Shown piece by piece: positions 51,912-61,035 of a DNA stretch of 64,000 nucleotides. The stretch comes from Bacillota bacterium (GTDB lineage Bacteria > Bacillota > Clostridia > Lachnospirales > Lachnospiraceae), in the NCBI GenBank assembly GCA_023399055.1, contig JAEWQV010000015.1, positions 1-64,000 on the forward strand, given 5' to 3'. A program made the position numbers and the translations under genes. Each line of letters opens with the position of its first letter. Within the stretch, counting starts at the first letter, position 1. The notes beneath the pieces were generated by a model. It saw only the letters and a list, made by a program, of their open reading frames with translations, ran no database searches and was not told the DNA's origin.

Positions 51912-52721
51912 ATGATAGTTGTAGAAAATGCAGACTTTTATAAAGGGCCTCTGAACTCAGAGGAACACTTCCATTCTTGTTGCGAGATTTTTTATTTAAA
52001 GAAAGGAAGAATTCTATTGAATATAGAAGGAAAGGAATATGAACCAGCAGAGAATTCGGTTCATATTATTAGTCCAATGGAAAGACATAGTGTTACCTGC
52101 TTAAGCCAGGAGTATGAGCGTTATATTATTTTTATGAATCCAGATAATTATGAGGTTTACTGTAATAATCAAATGTTGGCTGGTATACTAAAAAACCGAC
52201 CAGCAGATTATAAGCATATTTTTTATTCTAATACACAGGATTTTGAGTCAAGTTTTCAAAACTGTGCCAAAGAGTACAAAGAATATAAGGATTGTCAATT
52301 CTCCAATCTAAAAATGTCTAATTGTATCGCTGAGCTTCTTATTATGATTTATCGAAGTGCACCAGAACGATTTGCTCAACCTGCGAGTAAAGTGGAGATT
52401 GCAAAAGTGCAAAAGTATATTGATGATAATTATAATAGAAAGATTAAAGTTGCGGAAATTGCTGAAATGTTCTATATAAATCAGTATTATTTATCCCATG
52501 TTTTTCGTTCCTATACGGGATATAGTCCTAAACAATATTTGTCAAAGATTCGTTTGATTCATGTTCGTCAACTTTTGGTTAAAACAGACCTAACAATTGC
52601 AGAGATTGCTGAAAAAACAGGATATGAGACCATTAATGATTTATCACGGCAGTTTAAAAATAAATTTAGAATGTCTCCAACTGAATTTAAAAAAAATCAT
52701 TATAGTAATTTGTATCATTAA
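51912..52721 (+). CDS. AraC-family transcriptional regulator
   Basis: 269 aa from ATG at 51912 (GGGGAGG about 9 nt upstream; a TTG 11 codons earlier is less likely). The N-terminal cupin-like sensing domain has HFHSCCEIFYLKKGRILLNIEGKEY and SPMERHS. The C-terminal double helix-turn-helix (about 170-265) has KVAEIAEMFYINQYYLSHVFRSYTGYSPKQYL and IAEIAEKTGYETINDLSRQFK. Such proteins usually sense a sugar and activate a neighbouring hydrolase or transport gene. The divergent GH59 gene with a 223-bp shared gap is the natural target (inference). Confidence 0.9.
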   Translation: MIVVENADFYKGPLNSEEHFHSCCEIFYLKKGRILLNIEGKEYEPAENSVHIISPMERHSVTCLSQEYERYIIFMNPDNYEVYCNNQMLAGILKNRPADYKHIFYSNTQDFESSFQNCAKEYKEYKDCQFSNLKMSNCIAELLIMIYRSAPERFAQPASKVEIAKVQKYIDDNYNRKIKVAEIAEMFYINQYYLSHVFRSYTGYSPKQYLSKIRLIHVRQLLVKTDLTIAEIAEKTGYETINDLSRQFKNKFRMSPTEFKKNHYSNLYH

Positions 52722-52796
52722 ACTTATTTTACATAAAGAATAAATAAGATAGAGATGTTTATAAAAGAGCAGTTTGAAATTTTCGCCAAACATCAG

Positions 52797-54092
52797 CTAA
52801 TTAAGTGGTAGTTTCTCTATTTGATATTGTGAAATTATAACTAACCATAATTGTGGATTGTAAATAGTAATATTCCAAATTCCAGTTCCCAGCAGATCAT
52901 GAATTGTTACCAATTCCAAAAGTGCATTGATACTTCTAGCATCAATAAACCAAACGATGTGGTTAATAGCTTGGTGATTCGTCATCATCCTATAAGTAAA
53001 ATAGGGGGTTTGAGATTTCTCATCAAACTGAATAATAGCCCCTACATTTCGTGCCAATTCAATAGCTCTTTCAACTGTCAGCGAAGTAACACTAGAGACT
53101 CCAGCGGAATAAGGGAGTTCCCAGTCATATCCAATGTTAGCTAACCCAATTATTATTTTATCTGGTGGTATTGATCCTAATAGATAATTTAAATAAGCGT
53201 TAATGTTATAAATTGAACTTATTGGGGAGGGAGGATTGGTGCTCCTTGCCCATTCATAGTTCATAAAAATAATATTGTGTGATATCTGATTTAACAAGGA
53301 ATAATCTGCTCTTTCGTATTGTACTTCATCACCTACTTCTGTAATATTTGGATTAATAATAGCAAATACTAAAAAACCTTCTGCATTTAATCTAGTGGAT
53401 AATTTCATAAAATAGTTTTCGTATAATCTAAAATTAGAAACACTAATATACTCTAAGGAAATATTAACCCCATAATAACCTTTTGTCCTTAAAATGATAA
53501 GGATGTTATCAATTTGTCTGTTCTGGAACTCCTCATTTAATAAAAGATCAAAAGCTGTCCTTATATTAGCTTCACCTTGAACAGTTAGTGTTGTTAGCAA
53601 CATAAGAGGGATAACGCCATATTCTTTTGTTATTTGTATTAGTTCGGTATCATCGTAATATGTAACAATTTCTCCACCACTGGTTGCTGTATAGTTTAAG
53701 ACAGAAAGATAGGTCAGGTAGGGTAACGTCTTTCTTAAAGTACTCTTATTAATATAAGGAACAGTATTACCATGTGTTGTTATTTTGCGAGCTTGGTTAT
53801 ATTTTATAACAAGGACGTCTCCTGGAAAAATATAAGTTCTATCTGAAAGAAATGGATTATTCTGTAATAATTGAAGTATTGTAATATTATTAGAATTTGC
53901 AATATTGTGCAAGGTGTCTCCCTCTTTTACGGTATAGGTGATTTCTGGATATACGATGATGATGCATTGCCCTATAACTAAAGAGTATGAATTGGTTAAA
54001 CCATTTGCTTGAATTAGAGCTGCGAGAGAAACACCATAAGCATCAGATATGGATTGTAGGGTATCCCCAGGCTGTACAACATGTATTATCAT
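52797..54092 (-). CDS. LysM-GH18 protein, spore cortex-lytic SleL/YaaH-like, altered active site
   Basis: 431 aa from ATG at 54092 (GAGG upstream). Two LysM repeats (about 2-48 VVQPGDTLQSISDAYGV..., and 53-97 YTVKEGDTLHNIANSNN...) precede a GH18 domain (about 110-420), the layout of N-acetylglucosaminidases acting on spore cortex fragments. No Sec signal is present, as usual for these spore-located enzymes. The DxxDxDxE-type strand reads GYYGVNISLEYIS: the catalytic glutamate (E214) is kept but the preceding aspartate is serine (S212). Activity may be reduced or changed. It supports a spore-forming host. Confidence 0.85.
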   Translation of the reverse strand: MIIHVVQPGDTLQSISDAYGVSLAALIQANGLTNSYSLVIGQCIIIVYPEITYTVKEGDTLHNIANSNNITILQLLQNNPFLSDRTYIFPGDVLVIKYNQARKITTHGNTVPYINKSTLRKTLPYLTYLSVLNYTATSGGEIVTYYDDTELIQITKEYGVIPLMLLTTLTVQGEANIRTAFDLLLNEEFQNRQIDNILIILRTKGYYGVNISLEYISVSNFRLYENYFMKLSTRLNAEGFLVFAIINPNITEVGDEVQYERADYSLLNQISHNIIFMNYEWARSTNPPSPISSIYNINAYLNYLLGSIPPDKIIIGLANIGYDWELPYSAGVSSVTSLTVERAIELARNVGAIIQFDEKSQTPYFTYRMMTNHQAINHIVWFIDARSINALLELVTIHDLLGTGIWNITIYNPQLWLVIISQYQIEKLPLN

Positions 54093-54224
54093 ATATAACC
54101 TCAAATTGTTAATCTGTTATTAATATATGAAACAAGATTGGTTTATTTACTAGTTAAGGTTAACAAGATTCATTTTATGATGGAATTGTGTGTCTACAAA
54201 CTTTATAAATAAACGAAAAAAGTA

Positions 54225-54323
54225 TTGACTAAATTCATTTTTGGCATTAAACTTTATCTATTAAAAGCGTTAAAGCTTTAAAGCACAATTACTTTAAAGC
54301 ATAATTGCTATAAAGTGGGAATT
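54225..54323 (+). promoter_or_regulatory. Promoter and 16-bp operator-like repeats before the ABC importer
   Basis: TTGACT (54225-54230), 17-nt spacer, TAAACT (54248-54253). Just downstream, a 16-bp unit CTTTAAAGCACAATTA is repeated three times head to tail (54276, 54292, 54308), the third copy degenerate. TTAAAG cores recur at 54270, 54278 and 54294. The position over the early transcribed region suggests a repressor operator. No T-box anticodon-loop structure was recognised. Confidence 0.5.
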
Positions 54324-54405
54324 CTAGAGCAGATAGAAAGAAGTAGGTATGCCTTTCATCATTAGCATATGAAAGCACTGCTCATATAATGAGGAGGATA
54401 AAGGA

Positions 54406-55368
54406 ATGAGATTGAAAAGAGTTATCGTATGCATGCTGTTGGTTGCTATGGTTACAGCGTCATTAACTGGTTGTGGTACAAAAAAGGTATTTAAAATTGG
54501 TGTTAATCAATATGTAACCCATGCCGCACTTGATGCAAGCTATCAAGGCTTTGTGGATGCATTAAAAGAAGCTGGATATGAAGATGGTAAGAATATTAAA
54601 ATTGATTATCAAAATGCAAATGCTGATCAACCTACCGCAAGTACCATTGCAACAAAATTAGTAAATGATAATAGTGACCTTATCCTTGCAATTGCAACTC
54701 CTTCCGCACAGGCTAGTGCAACAGCAACAAAAGAAATTCCAATTTTAATCACTGCTGTTACTGATCCTGTAAGTGCAAAACTCGTAGCTTCCAATGAAGC
54801 ACCTGGCGGTAATGTATCTGGTACCTCTGATTTAAATCCAGTAGAGGATCAGATTGATTTATTAATAAAATTAGTTCCTGAAGCAAAACACATTGCAATT
54901 TTGTATTGCTCCAGTGAAAGTAACTCTAAGGTACAGGTTGAGATGGCCACGGCAGCAGCAGAAGCAGTTGGATTAACCGTGGAAGAAGCAAGTGTATCTA
55001 ACTCTAACGAAATTCAGCAGGTGGTACAGTCCTTAGTTGGCAAAGTAGAGGCTATCTATGCTCCAACTGATAACGTTATCGCTGCTGGTATGACTACGGT
55101 AGCTCAGGTTGCTAATGATAATGGCATTCCAGTTATCTGTGGTGAAAGTGGTATGGTTGACAATGGTGGTCTTGCAACCTATGGTATCGACTACTATAAG
55201 CTTGGTGTGTTAACTGGAAAGCAGGCTGTTAAGATAATCAAAGGCGAAGCAAAGATTGCTGATATGCCAATTGAATACCTTCCAGTAGAGTCGTTGGAAT
55301 TAGCAATTAATGAAGAGGTAGCTGAAAAATTAGGTATCACAATACCAGAGGATCTTAAGACAAATTAA
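54406..55368 (+). CDS. ABC transporter substrate-binding lipoprotein, TrpX type
   Basis: 320 aa. The lipoprotein signal peptide has the lipobox LTGC (cysteine about 23). The mature part is a type I periplasmic-binding fold of the 'ABC_sub_bind' family (IGVNQYVTHAALDASYQGFVDALKEAGY, then ITAVTDPVSAKLV and GNVSGTSDLNPVEDQIDLL). In streptococci and clostridia this family (TrpX) serves aromatic amino-acid uptake, but other ligands are possible. GAGGAG is the SD. A long hairpin separates it from the permease gene. Confidence 0.88.
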   Translation: MRLKRVIVCMLLVAMVTASLTGCGTKKVFKIGVNQYVTHAALDASYQGFVDALKEAGYEDGKNIKIDYQNANADQPTASTIATKLVNDNSDLILAIATPSAQASATATKEIPILITAVTDPVSAKLVASNEAPGGNVSGTSDLNPVEDQIDLLIKLVPEAKHIAILYCSSESNSKVQVEMATAAAEAVGLTVEEASVSNSNEIQQVVQSLVGKVEAIYAPTDNVIAAGMTTVAQVANDNGIPVICGESGMVDNGGLATYGIDYYKLGVLTGKQAVKIIKGEAKIADMPIEYLPVESLELAINEEVAEKLGITIPEDLKTN

Positions 55369-55429
55369 TAAGATACATAGAAATCCATTTCGACTGATAT
55401 AAGATATTATGATTAATATTGGACTATTT

Positions 55430-55468
55430 AAAGAAAAAAGATTTTGCATTGCAAAATCTTTTTTCTTT
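55430..55468 (+). terminator. Perfect 19-bp hairpin between binding protein and permease
   Basis: AAAGAAAAAAGATTTTGCA (55430-55448) and its exact complement (55450-55468) lie about 60 nt after the binding-protein stop. The T-rich 3' arm can act as a leaky terminator, favouring binding-protein message. Confidence 0.7.
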
Positions 55469-55535
55469 CCGTCGTTAAGTAACAATAAATGTACTTAATA
55501 ACTACGTTAAGTCATTAAAGGAAAGGAACATTACA

Positions 55536-56477
55536 ATGAGTTTAATAATTAGTTTACTATTAGCGATATATGGTGCTACTTCACAGGGTTTAACCTGGGC
55601 CATTCTTGCACTGGGAGTATACATAACCTTTCGAATTTTAGACATACCGGATATGACCTGTGAAGGAAGTTTTGCTTTAGGTGGTTGTGTAAGTGCATCT
55701 TTTATGGTTAATCTGCACTTTAATCCATATGTTACATTAATTATTGCTGTTTTAGCAGGAATGGGTGCTGGTGCTATTACAGGTCTTTTGCATACCAAAT
55801 TAAAAATTCCCGCAATACTTGCTGGTATTTTAACAATGGTAAGCTTATACTCTATTAATCTTAAGATTATGGGACAGGCAAATACAGGGCTTCTAGGACA
55901 AGATACCGTAGTAAGCTTTATTAGAAATTTAATACCCAGTGCAGAAGCTCTTGGAATGAAAGAATCTGTAATTCAGACCTCCGTAGTTATTCTTATTGGA
56001 CTTGTTTTTTCTGCTATTGTAATTGCCTTTCTTTATTGGTTTTTTGGAACAGAGATGGGGTGCTGTATTCGTGCAACAGGTAATAATCCTGCCATGGTGA
56101 GAGCACAGGGAGTTAATACGGATAAAATGAAGATATTTGGTTTAATCTTAGGCAATGGACTGGTTGCACTTGCTGGAGCGTTAGTAACTCAAAGTCAGGG
56201 ATATGCAGATGTTGGTATGGGTGTTGGTGCCATCGTAATAGCTTTAGCTTCCATTGTTATTGGTGAAGTATTGTTTAGTCGTGTTAAGAACTTTGCATTT
56301 AAACTTATGTTTGTTGCACTTGGTTCCGTTCTTTATCGTATTATTATTGCGCTTGTGCTGCAATTGGGACTTGATTCAAACTATATGAAGCTTTTAACTG
56401 CAGTTGTTGTTGTAATTGCTCTTTCAGTACCTATGCTGCAAAAGAAAAAAGCATATGTAAGGAAGGGGGATATCTAA
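55536..56477 (+). CDS. ABC transporter permease, TrpY type
   Basis: 313 aa with about eight to nine hydrophobic helices, of the branched-chain amino-acid permease superfamily (BPD_transp_2). Signatures are GLTWAILALGVYITFRILDIPDMTCEGSFALGG at the N-terminus and ATGNNPAMVRAQGVNTDKMK in the cytoplasmic loop (about 180-199). It forms the membrane channel for the upstream binding protein and the ATPase that starts 1 nt after its stop. Confidence 0.88.
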   Translation: MSLIISLLLAIYGATSQGLTWAILALGVYITFRILDIPDMTCEGSFALGGCVSASFMVNLHFNPYVTLIIAVLAGMGAGAITGLLHTKLKIPAILAGILTMVSLYSINLKIMGQANTGLLGQDTVVSFIRNLIPSAEALGMKESVIQTSVVILIGLVFSAIVIAFLYWFFGTEMGCCIRATGNNPAMVRAQGVNTDKMKIFGLILGNGLVALAGALVTQSQGYADVGMGVGAIVIALASIVIGEVLFSRVKNFAFKLMFVALGSVLYRIIIALVLQLGLDSNYMKLLTAVVVVIALSVPMLQKKKAYVRKGDI

Positions 56478-56478
56478 T

Positions 56479-57273
56479 ATGTTAAAGCTTTCAAATATAT
56501 ATAAAACATTTAATGCAAATACGGTAAATGAAAAGTTGGTTCTAAAAGGACTTAACCTGGAGCTAAACGAGGGAGACTTTGTTACTGTTATAGGTGGTAA
56601 TGGGGCAGGAAAATCCACAATGCTTAATATGATAGCGGGAGTTCATTTCCCGGATGAAGGTAGTATTGTTCTAGATGGAGAAGACATAACGAGATATTCG
56701 GAGCATATAAGAGCAAGATATCTTGGTAGAGTATTTCAAGATCCCATGATGGGAACTGCCGCCAACATGGAAATAGAAGAAAACCTTGCGCTGGCTTACC
56801 GACGCGGTCAAAAAAGAGGTCTAAAATGGGGTATCACTAAGGAAGAAAAAGAGGTTTATGTTGAAAAACTTAAAACATTAGATCTTGGTCTGGAAAATAG
56901 ACTGACCTCAAAAGTGGGATTATTATCGGGAGGACAAAGACAGGCGTTAACACTGCTTATGGCTACGTTGCAGCAGCCGAAACTCTTACTCTTAGATGAA
57001 CATACAGCTGCACTTGACCCTAAAACGGCTAATAAGGTATTAGAGCTTTCCGAACAGATTATATTACAAAATAAATTAACAGCAATGATGGTTACTCATA
57101 ACATGAAGAATGCCATCCAATATGGTAATCGCTTAATTATGATGTACGAAGGCAAGATAATTTTCGATGTATCAGGTGACGAGAAAAAGAATCTTCGTGT
57201 TAGTGACTTATTAGAAAAATTTGAAAAAGCAAGCGGTGGAGAATTTGCAAATGACCGAATGATTTTATCCTAA
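56479..57273 (+). CDS. ABC transporter ATP-binding protein, TrpZ type
   Basis: 264 aa. Walker A GGNGAGKST, Q-loop FQDPMMG, signature LLSGGQRQAL (a variant of LSGGQ) and Walker B LLLLDEHTAALDP are visible. The position after Walker B glutamate is histidine instead of the usual proline, a feature seen in this subfamily. Switch histidine is in VTHNMKNA. Cytoplasmic. It is the last gene of the operon and is followed by a terminator. Confidence 0.9.
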   Translation: MLKLSNIYKTFNANTVNEKLVLKGLNLELNEGDFVTVIGGNGAGKSTMLNMIAGVHFPDEGSIVLDGEDITRYSEHIRARYLGRVFQDPMMGTAANMEIEENLALAYRRGQKRGLKWGITKEEKEVYVEKLKTLDLGLENRLTSKVGLLSGGQRQALTLLMATLQQPKLLLLDEHTAALDPKTANKVLELSEQIILQNKLTAMMVTHNMKNAIQYGNRLIMMYEGKIIFDVSGDEKKNLRVSDLLEKFEKASGGEFANDRMILS

Positions 57274-57308
57274 TTACAGCCAAAAAATTTTTATTTTCTA
57301 TGACATAA

Positions 57309-57347
57309 TACGGGTGCTGATTTAGTTTTAGTCAGTACCCGTTTTTT
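57309..57347 (+). terminator. Terminator of the ABC importer operon
   Basis: CGGGTGCTGA (57311-57320) pairs with TCAGTACCCG (57332-57341), one G-U pair, followed by six T. Confidence 0.85.
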
Positions 57348-57483
57348 GCAAGCTTATTTCCACTAGAAATAAGGACAGGATATTGTTTTTAAATAAGGAA
57401 TAGTATATATTAGTAATTGTAATAGATAAAATAATTAAGCATTATAAATAAGTGTTTCAAGCTGCGAATGTTAAATTGGGGGA

Positions 57484-59406
57484 ATGTACGTGCTTGGCAA
57501 TAATAGAAAAACAATTGGGGTATTAGTATCACAGGTTAATGATGAATATCAGGACCTTGTATGTAAGGGCATTATTACAAAAGCAGAGGAATTGGATTAT
57601 AATGTCGTATTTTTTGCCAGCTTTGGAAGATATGGAAAGTCGTCCTACGATTTAGGAGAAGCAGCCATTGTAGATCTCCCGAATTATGAGAGCCTGGATG
57701 GAATAGTCATAATACCCAATATCATGAAAGTTACTAATCTTTTAGACAAGTATAAAAGAGAGATTAAGAATAGGGCTAAGTGTCCGGTTATTAGTATTCG
57801 GACAGAAATTGAAGAATATTATAATGTTCTTGTGGATGATTATACGGTACTTGACGACGTCATAAAACATTTTATTGAAGTACACGGATTTACAAGAATT
57901 AATTTTTTATCCGGACCTAGAGGGGTTTTATCCTCTGATCGTAGACTTGCCTCATATCGAAAGATATTAACTGAGCATAATATTAAAGTAGAAGAAGAAC
58001 GAATTTATTATGGTGACCTATGGAAGAATGCGGGTGTGGAAGCTGTTGATCAATGGCTTAATAGCCAGTTGGAATTGCCACAAGCAATTGTTTGTGCAAA
58101 TGATTACATGGCAATTACTGTGTGCCGGACACTTTCAGAACGAGGGATTAAGGTACCAGATCAAATTGCTGTATCTGGTTGTGACGATATAGAAGATGCA
58201 GCAGAATTTAGTCCCTCCTTAACGACTGCTAGAATGCCAGCTTTTGATATGGGAAAAAATTCAGTTGAAAATATACACCTAATTAATAAGGGAAATAAGT
58301 TACCGCATAATACCTATATTAATACAGATACAATCTATAGATCCTCCTGCGGATGTAAGAAACATTGGTATCATGAAAGTAATGAACGGCGAAGAAATCA
58401 TATAGTAGCTAGAGAAAATCTACTTGTGGAGATAGCACAAAAATCATATATGTCAACAGATCTTGCCGGACTTTCCAGACTGGATGAAATTATTGATAAA
58501 ATGTGGACTTATGTATATGATAATAAGGACTTAAGTCAATTTTGCATGTGTCTCCAAAAAGATTGGGATCATTTTCATCTCCATGAGGAGAACGAGTCAG
58601 TTTTTAAGGACACGGACGAACTGGTTATGGAAATGGGAATAAATAATGGTGTTCAGTACACTAAGCTTAAATGTACGAATAAAGAATTGATACCAAAGGA
58701 ATTTGTTGAAGATAGACCTATGGCCTATTATTTTTCCATTCTACATCATCAAGGGCATTGTTTTGGATATGTAGGTATAAGCTACAATCGCCTTAGGACC
58801 TATATGAAATCCTACCAGTCTTGGTTAATTACTTTAAGCAATGCACTAGAGAATGTGCGTATTCATGGGGAACTAAGTCGGTTAATTTATAAGCTTGAGG
58901 ATATGTCAATTAGAGACGAACTTACCGAGTTATATAATCGACGAGTTTTAGATACACTGGGTAAAAAATATTTAAAACATTGTGTGGAAGAACAGTCTAA
59001 CCTAATGATTTTTACTGCTGATATGGACAAACTCAAATATATTAATGATAAGTTTGGCCATTCCAGCGGAGATATTGCCTTAAAGGTTGTTGCCGGTGCT
59101 TTATTACATGCTGCTGATGACGATGAGATTTGTATTCGGCTTGGCGGGGATGAATTTATGGCAATTGGTATGGATTATGACGAGGCAAAAATGGATAAAT
59201 TTATAAGGTTATTCGTGGAAGAGCTAAATAGATTTAACTTTATGAATGAACAAGAATTTAGTGTGTATGTTAGCTATGGTTACAATTTAGTGCTTCCAGA
59301 TAAAGATACCTCAATTGAGAAATGCCTTGTAGCTGCAGATGCTTTAATGTACCGCCAAAAATATGAAAAAAACGCAAAGAATATCAATGCTAACTTAACC
59401 ACGTAA
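57484..59406 (+). CDS. LacI-type ligand-sensing domain fused to a GGDEF diguanylate cyclase
   Basis: 640 aa. Residues ~9-290 are a periplasmic-binding-like domain of the LacI/PurR regulator class (KTIGVLVSQVNDEYQDLVCKGI; then AIVCANDYMAITVCRTL and IAVSGCDDIEDAAEFSPSLTT), but no N-terminal helix-turn-helix is present. A Cys-rich junction (RSSCGCKKHWYHE), a central helical/GAF-like region (~310-470) and a GGDEF domain (~480-632) follow. The catalytic motif RLGGDEF (G554-F558) and DELTELYNRR are intact. There is no signal peptide or membrane helix, so it is predicted to be a cytoplasmic sensor making c-di-GMP in response to a sugar-like ligand. It may be opposed by the HD-GYP protein at 29863. 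Confidence 0.88.
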   Translation: MYVLGNNRKTIGVLVSQVNDEYQDLVCKGIITKAEELDYNVVFFASFGRYGKSSYDLGEAAIVDLPNYESLDGIVIIPNIMKVTNLLDKYKREIKNRAKCPVISIRTEIEEYYNVLVDDYTVLDDVIKHFIEVHGFTRINFLSGPRGVLSSDRRLASYRKILTEHNIKVEEERIYYGDLWKNAGVEAVDQWLNSQLELPQAIVCANDYMAITVCRTLSERGIKVPDQIAVSGCDDIEDAAEFSPSLTTARMPAFDMGKNSVENIHLINKGNKLPHNTYINTDTIYRSSCGCKKHWYHESNERRRNHIVARENLLVEIAQKSYMSTDLAGLSRLDEIIDKMWTYVYDNKDLSQFCMCLQKDWDHFHLHEENESVFKDTDELVMEMGINNGVQYTKLKCTNKELIPKEFVEDRPMAYYFSILHHQGHCFGYVGISYNRLRTYMKSYQSWLITLSNALENVRIHGELSRLIYKLEDMSIRDELTELYNRRVLDTLGKKYLKHCVEEQSNLMIFTADMDKLKYINDKFGHSSGDIALKVVAGALLHAADDDEICIRLGGDEFMAIGMDYDEAKMDKFIRLFVEELNRFNFMNEQEFSVYVSYGYNLVLPDKDTSIEKCLVAADALMYRQKYEKNAKNINANLTT

Positions 59407-59445
59407 CAGATAGTATGTTAACAATAGAATTATTATAGTTAAGGT

Positions 59446-59490
59446 AAAAAGAAAGCTAAGTTCAGACACTGACGGTTGCTTTCTTTTTTT
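59446..59490 (+). terminator. Terminator after the GGDEF gene
   Basis: AAAAAGAAAGC (59446-59456) pairs with GCTTTCTTTTT (59478-59488), followed by further T. Confidence 0.8.
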
Positions 59491-59585
59491 ATGAAACTTG
59501 TTTTTAACCAAAACTTGTTATATATTAATTTTATGGTTAAAAGAAAGATATTTAGTAAACACGTAGATAGAAAGGTGTTTGAAAA

Positions 59586-61001
59586 GTGGAAGATCTATAT
59601 AGTAAGCTTAGCGCATATTCAAAGGAAGATTTTTATCCCTTTCATATGCCAGGACATAAACGAAATAAAAATATAACAATGAGTAATCCTTATGAGATAG
59701 ATATTACAGAAATTCCTGGTTTCGACAATTTATATGAGCCGGAAGAAGTTCTGCGAGAACTTTCTTTAAGGTTAAGTAAGCTTTACGGAGCAAAATACTC
59801 TTTTCCATTGGTGAATGGAAGTACAGTGGGCAACCTGGCAGGAATATCTGCGGCTGTAAACCGAGGAGACTCGGTACTAATTGCAAGAAATTCACATAAA
59901 TCCATTTATCATGCCTTAATAACAATGGGGTTAAAACCAATTTATTATTATCCACAAATAGCAAGGGATATTAATATGAGTTGTGGAATTCTTCCCGCAG
60001 AAATTGAAGATGCGTTGATAAAACACAAAAATATAAAGCTAGTTGTTATCACATCACCAACTTATGAAGGTGTTATTTCTGACATTAAGGCAATTGTAGA
60101 AATAACGCATCGAAATGGCGCAAGATTGCTTGTGGATGAAGCCCATGGAGCACATCTTGGCTTTCATAAGGCATTTCCTCAAAGTGCGGTTACTCTTGGA
60201 GCAGATATTGTAATACAAAGTCTTCATAAGACTTTGCCCGCCTTCACTCAATCTGCGGTACTATATTTAAATTGTCCAGAGCTGATTGATAAGGTACAAC
60301 AGTACCTGAGTATTTACCAGACCAGCAGCCCCTCTTATATACTTTTGGCGGGGATTGATCGCTGTGTTTCTCTGTTAGAGGATGAGAGCAATAGCTTATT
60401 TGAAGATTATGTTGATAAATTAAGCAGGTTTAAAACTGTGGTCAGTGATTTAAAACATCTTCATCTATGGAACCCAAAAGAAAATAGCAGTGAAATATAT
60501 CGATTGGACCCTTCAAAGCTTGTTATATCGGTACAAGATACAAAAATAACAGGATATCAATTACAGGAACTGTTGCAAACTAAGTATCAACTTATTATGG
60601 AGATGGCTACTCCGAATTATGTATTAGCTTTGACCAGCATATGCGATACTCAGGAGGGCTATACACGTTTAATACAAGCACTTATTCAGATAGACAGTGA
60701 ATTGACCGAGTTGAAAATAAATAAAAATACCTACGAATATCCCAATAAAAAACCAGTTATACGAATGACTCCACAACAAGCCTTTGATCAACAAAGGGAA
60801 TATGTAAAATTAACAGACTGTATTGGAAGAATTTCTGCAGCCTTTATCACCCCATATCCACCGGGTGTGCCGTTGATCGTTCCGGGAGAAGAAATTAGTA
60901 GTGAACTATTTGGATATATTCAATGGTTAATTAAAGAAGGTTATACTGTAAATGGTCTCTCGGGAAAACAGAAGGAGAGCATTGCAGTTATTTGTAAGTA
61001 A
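59586..61001 (+). CDS. Orn/Lys/Arg decarboxylase family, PLP-dependent (YaaO/SpeA-like)
   Basis: 471 aa, GTG start with AAAGGTG upstream. The fold type I PLP domain has FYPFHMPGHKRN at 16-27, VNGSTVGNLAG at 76-86, the DEAH segment (D184-H187) and the PLP lysine K215 in SLHKTLPAF. The short C-terminal domain contains RISAAFITPYPPGVPLIVPGE. It is about 470 aa rather than >700 and lacks the N-terminal wing domain, like Bacillus YaaO/SpeA. Substrate (arginine, lysine or ornithine) is not clear. As in Bacillus it sits before gmk/tmk-like, yaaR and holB genes. Confidence 0.9.
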   Translation: MEDLYSKLSAYSKEDFYPFHMPGHKRNKNITMSNPYEIDITEIPGFDNLYEPEEVLRELSLRLSKLYGAKYSFPLVNGSTVGNLAGISAAVNRGDSVLIARNSHKSIYHALITMGLKPIYYYPQIARDINMSCGILPAEIEDALIKHKNIKLVVITSPTYEGVISDIKAIVEITHRNGARLLVDEAHGAHLGFHKAFPQSAVTLGADIVIQSLHKTLPAFTQSAVLYLNCPELIDKVQQYLSIYQTSSPSYILLAGIDRCVSLLEDESNSLFEDYVDKLSRFKTVVSDLKHLHLWNPKENSSEIYRLDPSKLVISVQDTKITGYQLQELLQTKYQLIMEMATPNYVLALTSICDTQEGYTRLIQALIQIDSELTELKINKNTYEYPNKKPVIRMTPQQAFDQQREYVKLTDCIGRISAAFITPYPPGVPLIVPGEEISSELFGYIQWLIKEGYTVNGLSGKQKESIAVICK

Positions 61002-61035
61002 AAGGGCTACTAAGGATTAGAAAGGATTATCAGCT

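Noticed and set aside
54120..54405. T-box or TRAP-type leader before the TrpX-like gene
   Set aside because: No stem I, specifier loop or T-box core sequence (TGGNACC) was found; only short tandem repeats.
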